Shown here piece by piece: positions 47,498 to 53,301 of a DNA stretch of 53,301 nt. Both the position numbers and the translations under genes were made by a program. Source of the stretch: an uncultured Sphingomonas sp. (GTDB lineage Bacteria; Pseudomonadota; Alphaproteobacteria; Sphingomonadales; Sphingomonadaceae); contig CAJYLQ010000040.1 of NCBI GenBank assembly GCA_913775975.1, positions 1-53,301 of the forward strand. The letters run 5' to 3'. Positions within the stretch are counted from its first letter, which is position 1. The number at the start of each line of letters is the position of its first letter. The notes below the pieces were generated by a model that did no database searches, was not told where the DNA came from, and saw only the letters and a list, made by a program, of their open reading frames with translations.

Positions 47498-48442
47498 ATG
47501 ACCGAGATGACTCCGCTGGCCCGGCCCGAACGCCCCCGCAAGCCCGACTGGATCCGCGTCAAGGCGCCGACTTCGGTCGGTTTCGCGGAGACGAAGGGGC
47601 TGATGCGCCGCCTTGGCCTTGCGACCGTGTGCGAAGAGGCTGCCTGCCCCAATATCGGCGAGTGCTGGACGAAGAAGCACGCGACCGTGATGATCCTTGG
47701 CGACACGTGCACGCGTGCCTGCGCCTTCTGCAACGTGAAGACGGGGATGCCCCGCGCGGTCGATCCGCTCGAGCCGGAGCATGTCGCGGTTGCCGCGGCG
47801 GAGATGGGCCTCAGCCACATCGTCATCACATCGGTCGATCGCGACGACCTGCCCGATGGCGGCGCATCGCAATTCGTGAAGGTGATCCAGGCGCTGCGCC
47901 GCAACACACCCTCCACGACGATCGAAATCCTGACCCCCGACTTCCGCAACAAGGCGCAGGCTGCCGTGGAGTCCATCGTCGAGGCGGGTCCCGACGTCTA
48001 CAACCACAATCTGGAGACCGTACCGCGGCTTTATCCGACGATCCGGCCGGGCGCGCGCTATTACGCGTCGCTCAGGTTGCTGGAGAGCGTGAAGCGGCAC
48101 GACCCGGCTATCTTCACGAAGTCCGGCATCATGCTGGGCCTCGGCGAGGAGCGGTTGGAAGTCCATCAGGTGATGGACGACATGCGCTCCGCCGACATCG
48201 ATTTCCTGACCATGGGCCAATATCTCCAGCCGACTCCGCGCCATGCCAAGGTGGCGGAGTTCGTGACGCCCAAGGCGTTCGACGCCTATGCCGGGATCGC
48301 GCGCGCCAAGGGGTTCCTGCTGGTCGCCTCGTCGCCGCTCACGCGGTCGAGCTATCACGCGGGCGACGATTTCGCGCGGCTTCGCGCAGCGCGGGAGGCG
48401 AAGCTGGGCAAGGCTCCGGCCAAGGTTTCCGTCGGGGCCTGA
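47498..48442 (+). CDS. lipA: Lipoyl synthase
   Basis: A radical-SAM enzyme inserting two sulfurs into the octanoyl group on lipoyl domains. The 314-residue protein has the auxiliary cluster cysteines C45, C50 and C56 ([13 protein letters not shown]), the radical-SAM CxxxCxxC motif at 71-78 (CTRACAFC), and the C-terminal [10 protein letters not shown] segment with the Ser that ligates the auxiliary cluster. The stop overlaps the next ATG by 1 nt (TGATG). Confidence 0.97.
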   Translation: MTEMTPLARPERPRKPDWIRVKAPTSVGFAETKGLMRRLGLATVCEEAACPNIGECWTKKHATVMILGDTCTRACAFCNVKTGMPRAVDPLEPEHVAVAAAEMGLSHIVITSVDRDDLPDGGASQFVKVIQALRRNTPSTTIEILTPDFRNKAQAAVESIVEAGPDVYNHNLETVPRLYPTIRPGARYYASLRLLESVKRHDPAIFTKSGIMLGLGEERLEVHQVMDDMRSADIDFLTMGQYLQPTPRHAKVAEFVTPKAFDAYAGIARAKGFLLVASSPLTRSSYHAGDDFARLRAAREAKLGKAPAKVSVGA

Positions 48443-48921
48443 TGCCGAAGCACAACGAGACGCGCCATCTGCCCTATACGCCGGAGCAGATGTTCGATCT
48501 GGTAGCGGACGTGCGGCGCTACCCCGAGTTCCTGCCCTGGGTTAGCGCGATGCGCGTCCGCAAGGATGACGCGGCGGAAACGCTCGCGGACATGGTCGTC
48601 GGCTTCAAGGGGCTGCGGGAAACCTTCACCAGCCGCGTCGAAAAGGCGAGGCCGGAGCGGATCAGCGTGGATTATGTCGATGGCCCGCTGAAGTATCTAC
48701 GCAACGACTGGCATTTCCGGACCGCTGCGGATGGCGGCTGCGACATCGATTTCTCGGTGGACTTCGCGTTCAAGAATCGGGTCTTCGAAATGCTGGCCGG
48801 GCAGGTTTTCGGTCAGGCGCTGCGCAGGATGATCGGCGCATTCGAAGCGCGTGCGCACGCGCTTTACGGCGTGTCGCCCTCCGGCGGCAGCAGCAGTTCG
48901 AGCGCGCACAGCGCCGCCTGA
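48442..48921 (+). CDS. RatA/Coq10-type START-domain protein
   Basis: A 159-residue SRPBCC-fold protein. The N-terminal segment LPYTPEQMFDLVADVRRYPEFLPWV and the following ETFTSRVE and VDYVDGPLKYLRNDWHF are characteristic of the Coq10/RatA family, which binds ubiquinone intermediates (Coq10) or inhibits ribosome association (RatA). It follows lipA with a 1-nt overlap, a common alphaproteobacterial arrangement. The Ser/Ala-rich C-terminal tail (SGGSSSSSAHSAA) lies in the 58 nt that overlap the convergent cinA-like gene and is likely not conserved. Confidence 0.88.
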   Translation: MPKHNETRHLPYTPEQMFDLVADVRRYPEFLPWVSAMRVRKDDAAETLADMVVGFKGLRETFTSRVEKARPERISVDYVDGPLKYLRNDWHFRTAADGGCDIDFSVDFAFKNRVFEMLAGQVFGQALRRMIGAFEARAHALYGVSPSGGSSSSSAHSAA

Positions 48922-49388
48922 AGGCGGATGCCGCCCCGGCCCAGTGCCGGGTCGAACTGCCGCTTGTCGGCGTGGATGTCGTTCTCATCCACGCCCTTTT
49001 CGGCGACGCCGAACACGACGGTGCCGACGGGCTTCTTTTCCGACCCGCCGCCCGGCCCCGCGATACCCGTGATCGCGACCGCGACATCGGCTTCGGTGGC
49101 GGCCTGCGCCCCGCGCGCCATGCTCCAGGCGACGGCCACTGAAACCGCTCCGAACGTTTCGAGCACGTCGTTGCTGACGCGCAGCATCCGCCGCTTCGCC
49201 TCGTTCGAATAAGTGACGAACGACGCTTCGAGAACGTCGGACGATCCGGGAACCTCGGTCAGCGCTGCCGCGACGAGCCCGCCGGTGCAGCTTTCCGCCA
49301 CCGCGATGCGCCGCCCGGCCGCGCGATTGGCCTCCACCACGCGGGTCGCGAGTTCGATGAGCGTTGCGGGCAACAGCGTTTCGGTCAT
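48864..49388 (-). CDS. CinA C-terminal domain protein (nicotinamide-nucleotide amidase type)
   Basis: A 174-residue protein made only of the CinA C-terminal (PncC/YgaD-like) domain, which deamidates NMN to nicotinate mononucleotide. Motifs AVAESCTGGLVAAALTEVPG, EASFVTYSNEAKRRML and ITGIAGPGGGSEKKPVGTV are intact. The N-terminal molybdopterin-binding domain of full-length CinA is missing, which is common. ATG 49388 overlaps the stop of the preceding gene by 4 nt; its 3' end overlaps the convergent RatA-like gene by 58 nt. Confidence 0.92.
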   Translation of the reverse strand: MTETLLPATLIELATRVVEANRAAGRRIAVAESCTGGLVAAALTEVPGSSDVLEASFVTYSNEAKRRMLRVSNDVLETFGAVSVAVAWSMARGAQAATEADVAVAITGIAGPGGGSEKKPVGTVVFGVAEKGVDENDIHADKRQFDPALGRGGIRLQAALCALELLLPPEGDTP

Positions 49389-49909
49389 GGGGCTACCGGG
49401 CAGAGGGGAAGCTGGGGGACGGATGCACGGCCGGCGCGGGGCCGGTCGACCTTCAGATAGCGTAGGACGGTGACGATGACCGACGCGGTATTGCGCGGCG
49501 GCAGCGGTTCCAGCTGCGTGACGAGGCGGTCGATCGTCCCGCAATCTTCCAGCGCGATGCGTCCGACGATCATCGGCACCACCGTGCTGGTCAGGACGGG
49601 GCGGGCATAGTCGGACTGCAACAGCAATTCGACGGCGGGATCGCTGAGCTGCGCGATTGCGGTGCGCGCGGCGGGCCACGCCTCGTCGGCCGCCTGCTGA
49701 TAACGGGCGATCAGCCGGCCGCCGCCGGTACGGATCAGGCTGCCGGCGGGCAGGCGCGTGGCACAGACCCGGCCCGTCTCCTTCAGGATTTCGGGTAACG
49801 CGACCAGCGACAGCGCCTCCGCCTGCGAATCGCTGACGCAGCGCTGCTGCGCGCTTGCCGGACTGGCGATGAGCGCCAGCGCCGCGAGGGCGGCCACGGT
49901 GCGGGTCAT
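49385..49909 (-). CDS. Uncharacterised secreted protein with four cysteines
   Basis: A 174-residue protein with a clear signal peptide (TRTVAALAALALIASPASAQ). The mature part is mostly helical, with cysteines in QQRCVSD, GRVCATRLP, LEDCGTIDRL and QLPLCPVAP, suggesting two disulfides. I do not recognise the family. ATG 49909 overlaps the ispDF stop and the stop overlaps the cinA ATG (both by 4 nt), so ispDF, this gene and cinA form one tight operon. Confidence 0.78.
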   Translation of the reverse strand: MTRTVAALAALALIASPASAQQRCVSDSQAEALSLVALPEILKETGRVCATRLPAGSLIRTGGGRLIARYQQAADEAWPAARTAIAQLSDPAVELLLQSDYARPVLTSTVVPMIVGRIALEDCGTIDRLVTQLEPLPPRNTASVIVTVLRYLKVDRPRAGRASVPQLPLCPVAP

Positions 49910-51048
49910 CGCGGCATCTCCGGCAGGCTGACGGTCGCGACCGCCTGCGCAGCGATCCCCTCGCCACGGCCCGTGAAGCCCAGCCGCTCCGTCGTCGTCG
50001 CCTTCAGGCTGACGCGCGAAGGATGGATCTTCAGGATCTCCGCGATGCGCGCGACCATCGCGGGACGGTGCGGACCGATCTTCGGCGCCTCGCAGATGAT
50101 CGTCAGGTCGACGAAGTCGATCCGCCCGCCTTGATCGCCGATCAACTGCGCGGCATGCGCGAGGAAACGGTCGGACGAGGCGCCCTTCCATTGCATGTCG
50201 CTGGGCGGAAAGTGGGTGCCGATATCACCTGCCGCGATCGTGCCGAGCAGCGCATCGGTAAGCGCGTGGAGCGCGACGTCTGCATCGGAATGACCCGACA
50301 GCCCCTGATGATGCGGGATCAGCACGCCGGCCAGCCACAATTCCTCGCCATCTTCCAGCCGGTGGACGTCATAGCCGCTGGCGCTGCGCGTCTCACGGCG
50401 AAGGCGGGCCTCGGCGGCGGAGAAATCGTCGGGATAGGTGACTTTTTCGAGCATCGGATCGCCCTGCACCAGTTCGACGCGCCCGCCAACCCGCCGCACC
50501 ATCTGGGCATCATCGCTCGCCTCCAGCCCGGTCGGCCAGTTGGCATGGGCCCGCGCCAGAGCGTCGAGGCGGAAGCCCTGCGGCGTCTGGATCCGGTAGA
50601 GGCCATCGCGCGGTACGAGCGTGCCGTCGTCCCGGTTCAGCGTGTCGACCACCGGCATCGTCGGCACCGCGCCGTCGGCCGAATCGAGCATGCCTAGCAC
50701 CCGGTCGATCACGGCGGCGGGGACGAGGGGGCGGGCGGCGTCATGGATCAACACCCGATCCGCAGTCTCACCGATCGCCGCGATCCCGATCGCGACGGTG
50801 TCGGATCGCCGTGCGCCACCGGTCAGGATCACCGCGTCGGGGTCCAGTGCAGCACGCGCCTGCTCCAGCTGTCCTTCACCAACCAGGACGATCACCGCAT
50901 CGATACCGGGGTGCGCGGTAAAAGCCCGCCACGCATGGGTCACCAGGGCCCGGCCGCCCAAATGCGCGAACTGTTTGGGCACGACGCTGCCGGCGCGCAG
51001 GCCCTGCCCGGCGGCGACGATCATGGCGGCGGTTCGTGGGCGGTTCAT
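49906..51048 (-). CDS. ispDF: Bifunctional IspD/IspF isoprenoid synthesis enzyme
   Basis: A 380-residue fusion of two enzymes of the MEP pathway. The N-terminal IspD part (about residues 1-220) has the CTP-binding loop MIVAAGQGLRAGSVVPKQF and the VLIHDAARPLVP segment. The C-terminal IspF part starts near SGYDVHRLEDGEELWLAG, where Asp and His bind the metal, and includes GHSDADVALHALTDALLG. The fusion is typical of many alphaproteobacteria. ATG 51048 by homology. Divergent from dusB with an 85-nt gap. Confidence 0.96.
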   Translation of the reverse strand: MNRPRTAAMIVAAGQGLRAGSVVPKQFAHLGGRALVTHAWRAFTAHPGIDAVIVLVGEGQLEQARAALDPDAVILTGGARRSDTVAIGIAAIGETADRVLIHDAARPLVPAAVIDRVLGMLDSADGAVPTMPVVDTLNRDDGTLVPRDGLYRIQTPQGFRLDALARAHANWPTGLEASDDAQMVRRVGGRVELVQGDPMLEKVTYPDDFSAAEARLRRETRSASGYDVHRLEDGEELWLAGVLIPHHQGLSGHSDADVALHALTDALLGTIAAGDIGTHFPPSDMQWKGASSDRFLAHAAQLIGDQGGRIDFVDLTIICEAPKIGPHRPAMVARIAEILKIHPSRVSLKATTTERLGFTGRGEGIAAQAVATVSLPEMPR

Positions 51049-51111
51049 CGTGGCGGGCGCGTAGCCCAAAGCACTTCGCCTTGCCAGCGGGGGCGGTTAA
51101 CGCTAGGGCGG

Positions 51112-51128
51112 TGCCTGTTTTTCAGGCA
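51112..51128 (+). promoter_or_regulatory. Leader hairpin immediately upstream of dusB
   Basis: TGCCTG-TTTTT-CAGGCA, a perfect 6-bp stem with a 5-nt T loop, ending 5 nt before the dusB ATG. The purine-rich AGGCA arm lies where a ribosome-binding site would be, so the stem could hide it. Confidence 0.45.
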
Positions 51129-51133
51129 GATCG

Positions 51134-52132
51134 ATGCGTACTCTTTCCCCCATCCAGATCGGCCCCGTGCGGATCGACTGCCCGGTGGTGCTCGCGCCCA
51201 TGACCGGGGTTACCGACATGCCGTTCCGCACGCTCGTGCGGCGCTACGGTTCGGGTCTCAACGTCACGGAGATGATCGCCAGCCAGGCCGCGATCCGCGA
51301 GACGCGGCAATCGCTGCAAAAGGCCGCCTGGCATCTTTCGGAAGAGCCCGTCTCGATGCAGCTCGTCGGCTGCACCCCCTATGAGATGGCGGAGGCGGCG
51401 AAGCTGGCGGAGGATCGCGGCGCGGCGATCATCGACATCAACATGGGTTGCCCCGTGCGCAAGGTGACGAACGGCGACGCCGGTTCCGCCTTGATGCGCG
51501 ACCTGAAGCTGGCCGCCGCGCTGGTCGATGCGGTCGTCAAGGCGGTGTCCGCCCCCGTGACGCTGAAGATGCGCATGGGCTGGTGCCACGACAGCCTGAA
51601 CGCGCCGGAGCTGGCGCGGATCGCGGAGGATCTGGGCGTGAAGATGGTGACGGTCCATGGCCGCACCCGCAACCAGATGTACAAGGGGCAGGCGGACTGG
51701 CGCTTCGTCGCATCGGTCAAGCAGGCCGTATCGGTGCCCGTGATCGTCAACGGCGACATCTGTTCGATCGAGGACGCCGAGGCGGCGCTGGACCAGTCTG
51801 GCGCGGATGGCCTGATGATCGGGCGGGGCGCCTATGGCCGGCCGTGGATCCTCGGTCAGGTGATGACGTGGCTGAGTGAGGGACGGCGCGTGGCCGATCC
51901 CGATATGGACGAGCAATATCAGGTCATCACCGAGCATTACGATGCTATGCTGTCGCACTATGGCACGATGACCGGCGTCAATATGGCGCGCAAGCATATC
52001 GGCTGGTACACAAAGGGGCTGAACGGATCGGCCGAATTTCGCAATGCCGTGAACCAGGAACCGGACGCCGCCCGGGTGAAGGCGATGCTGGCCGAATTCT
52101 ACGCTCCATGGCGGCGCCTTGCAGCAGCGTGA
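51134..52132 (+). CDS. dusB: tRNA-dihydrouridine synthase DusB
   Basis: FMN-dependent reduction of a uridine in tRNA (in E. coli U17). The 332-residue protein has the barrel start [20 protein letters not shown], the catalytic Cys motif [54 protein letters not shown] and the phosphate-binding [16 protein letters not shown]. dusB preceding ntrB-ntrC is the conserved alphaproteobacterial order (like dusB-fis in enterics). Confidence 0.96.
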   Translation: MRTLSPIQIGPVRIDCPVVLAPMTGVTDMPFRTLVRRYGSGLNVTEMIASQAAIRETRQSLQKAAWHLSEEPVSMQLVGCTPYEMAEAAKLAEDRGAAIIDINMGCPVRKVTNGDAGSALMRDLKLAAALVDAVVKAVSAPVTLKMRMGWCHDSLNAPELARIAEDLGVKMVTVHGRTRNQMYKGQADWRFVASVKQAVSVPVIVNGDICSIEDAEAALDQSGADGLMIGRGAYGRPWILGQVMTWLSEGRRVADPDMDEQYQVITEHYDAMLSHYGTMTGVNMARKHIGWYTKGLNGSAEFRNAVNQEPDAARVKAMLAEFYAPWRRLAAA

Positions 52133-53183
52133 CCGGCCAGCGCGCGCGCGCCCGGGATTTGCGGAATTGCTGGCTGCGCTGCCCGTCGCGGTATTGGTAA
52201 TCGATCCCGACGATCGCATCGCCCATGCCAATGCCGGTGCCGAACAAATGCTGAACCTGTCCGAACGCCTGATGGTGGGGCAGCCGCTGGATGCGATCCT
52301 GCCGCCGCCGGGGGCGGGGGGCGCGCGTGACGGGTTCGGCTTCGCGGCCTTCGACACGGAAATCACAACCGCGCGGGGCGTGCGGATGCGCGTCGACTTC
52401 GTCGAGGCGGGGGTGCCCGATTACCCCGGCTGGCGGACGGTGACGCTGCATACCGCCGCCAGCTCGCGCCGGTTGGGGCGATCGGGCGACCAGTCGTCCG
52501 GCGCGCGCGCGGCGGTGGGCGCGGCGGCGATGCTTGCGCATGAGATCAAGAACCCGCTGTCGGGGATTCGCGGTGCGGCGCAGCTGATGGGCGCAGGTGA
52601 GTTGACCCAGCTCATCACGACCGAGGTCGACCGGATAGCCGGACTGATCGACCGGATGCAGGAATTCGGCGACACGCGGCCGCTGCCGCTCGCATCCGAG
52701 AATATCTATCCACTGCTCGCCCATGCCCGCCGCGTCGCGCAGGCGGGCTTCGCGCGAGGGGTTCGGATCGAGGAGCGCTACGACCCCTCGCTGCCCCCCG
52801 CGCTGATCAACCGCGATGCGCTGACGCAGATCATCATCAATCTGCTTAAAAACGCGCGCGCCGCCGTCTGCGCGGAGCGGGCGGCGCTAATCACCATCAC
52901 CACCGCATATCGGCATGGGATTACGCGTTCGTCGGGGCCGGACGGTCGCCGTGTGCCCCTGCCGATCGAGATCTGCGTCATCGACAATGGCCCCGGCGCC
53001 CCGGCCGATATCGTCGAGCACCTGTTCGACCCCTTCGTCTCCGGCAACCCGGAGGGGCAGGGGCTGGGACTTCCGCTGGTCGACAAGCTGATGCGCGATA
53101 TGGGTGGCATCGTTCAATATGCGCGCGAGGGGGAGCCTGTCTCCACCGTCCTGCGCCTCCTCCTGCCTCGGGCCGCGACATGA
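52119..53183 (+). CDS. ntrB: Nitrogen-regulation sensor kinase NtrB (GlnL)
   Basis: A soluble 354-residue histidine kinase that responds to PII proteins and controls NtrC phosphorylation. A PAS-like N-domain ([20 protein letters not shown]) precedes the H-box [18 protein letters not shown], the N-box [13 protein letters not shown]1 [12 protein letters not shown] and G2 [16 protein letters not shown], so the kinase is complete. The likely start is TTG 52119, 11 nt before the dusB stop; no in-frame ATG is nearby. Its stop overlaps the ntrC ATG. Confidence 0.93.
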   Translation: MQQRDRPARARPGFAELLAALPVAVLVIDPDDRIAHANAGAEQMLNLSERLMVGQPLDAILPPPGAGGARDGFGFAAFDTEITTARGVRMRVDFVEAGVPDYPGWRTVTLHTAASSRRLGRSGDQSSGARAAVGAAAMLAHEIKNPLSGIRGAAQLMGAGELTQLITTEVDRIAGLIDRMQEFGDTRPLPLASENIYPLLAHARRVAQAGFARGVRIEERYDPSLPPALINRDALTQIIINLLKNARAAVCAERAALITITTAYRHGITRSSGPDGRRVPLPIEICVIDNGPGAPADIVEHLFDPFVSGNPEGQGLGLPLVDKLMRDMGGIVQYAREGEPVSTVLRLLLPRAAT

Positions 53184-53301
53184 GCACCATCCTGGTCTGC
53201 GACGACGACGCCGCGATCCGAACCGTCATCGCGCAGGCGCTACGCCGGGCGGGGCATCACGTGACGACGGCGGACAGCCTGACGCAGCTGGACCGGCACC
53301 T
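53180..53301 (+). CDS. ntrC: Nitrogen-regulation response regulator NtrC, N-terminal fragment
   Basis: About 40 residues of a receiver domain, cut by the window edge. The start [20 protein letters not shown] contains the acidic pair (DDD) of the phosphorylation pocket. ATG 53180 overlaps the ntrB stop (ATGA), as is standard for ntrBC. The AAA+ and HTH parts lie outside the window, so the name rests on position and the receiver sequence. Confidence 0.85.
   Translation, partial: MSTILVCDDDAAIRTVIAQALRRAGHHVTTADSLTQLDRH

Overview
The window is a GC-rich, gene-dense stretch of chromosomal core genome from an alphaproteobacterium, most likely Sphingomonas or a close sphingomonad. The pointers are: a fused ispDF gene, the dusB-ntrB-ntrC order, a UrcA-family protein, an I78-type inhibitor lipoprotein, a GTTC-N7-GTTC (alphaproteobacterial LexA type) box in front of uvrD, and frequent GTG/TTG starts and ATGA overlaps. 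There is no phage, transposon, CRISPR array, rRNA or tRNA that I can see. About 55 genes fill nearly all of the sequence.

Layout. 1-3453: recA (open at the left edge) with its terminator, a methyltransferase/GST pair and a YitT-type membrane protein. 3602-6765: guaB, rsmB and a small TPR protein. 6774-12388 (minus): lptD-surA-pdxA-rsmA, the conserved envelope-assembly/ribosome-modification operon. 12594-14561: pepA and holC (Pol III chi). 14569-19986 (minus): a beta-oxidation block of bifunctional enoyl-CoA hydratase/3-hydroxyacyl-CoA dehydrogenase, two dissimilar acyl-CoA dehydrogenases (only one keeps the C-terminal Glu motif) and a TesB thioesterase. 20138-25470: a glycine-zipper protein, SOS-type uvrD, urcA, an MHS-type transporter and rsmD. 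25474-28564: an RsuA/RluB pseudouridine synthase with a long disordered tail, a single-domain response regulator and an AmpG-like permease.

28561-32979 is the most interesting accessory-looking unit: a protein with two TetR domains in tandem, divergent from an acyl-CoA dehydrogenase / APH-type kinase / SDR operon, with a palindrome in the divergent gap. The kinase-dehydrogenase pair looks like a split version of animal ACAD10/11 and like LvaA/LvaC of levulinate catabolism, so a 4-hydroxyacyl-CoA phosphorylation-elimination route is a reasonable hypothesis.

33030-38937: a minimal soluble chemoreceptor with two PAS domains, ndk, a GNAT protein, and purM-purN followed by two small overlapping genes; a secreted protein is divergent from purM. 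38934-43191: hdaA-ppk-ppx, stop/start-overlapped, linking control of DnaA with polyphosphate metabolism. 43222-47307: an I78-like lipoprotein, rnd, aspS, a bidirectional terminator and a beta-carbonic anhydrase. 47498-53301: lipA, a RatA/Coq10-type protein, cinA C-terminal domain, a secreted Cys-containing protein, ispDF, dusB, ntrB and the first codons of ntrC (open at the right edge).

Overall the window is mostly ordinary housekeeping DNA. I found no clearly unprecedented system. The best leads are the tandem-TetR/ACAD/kinase locus and several short regulatory sites.
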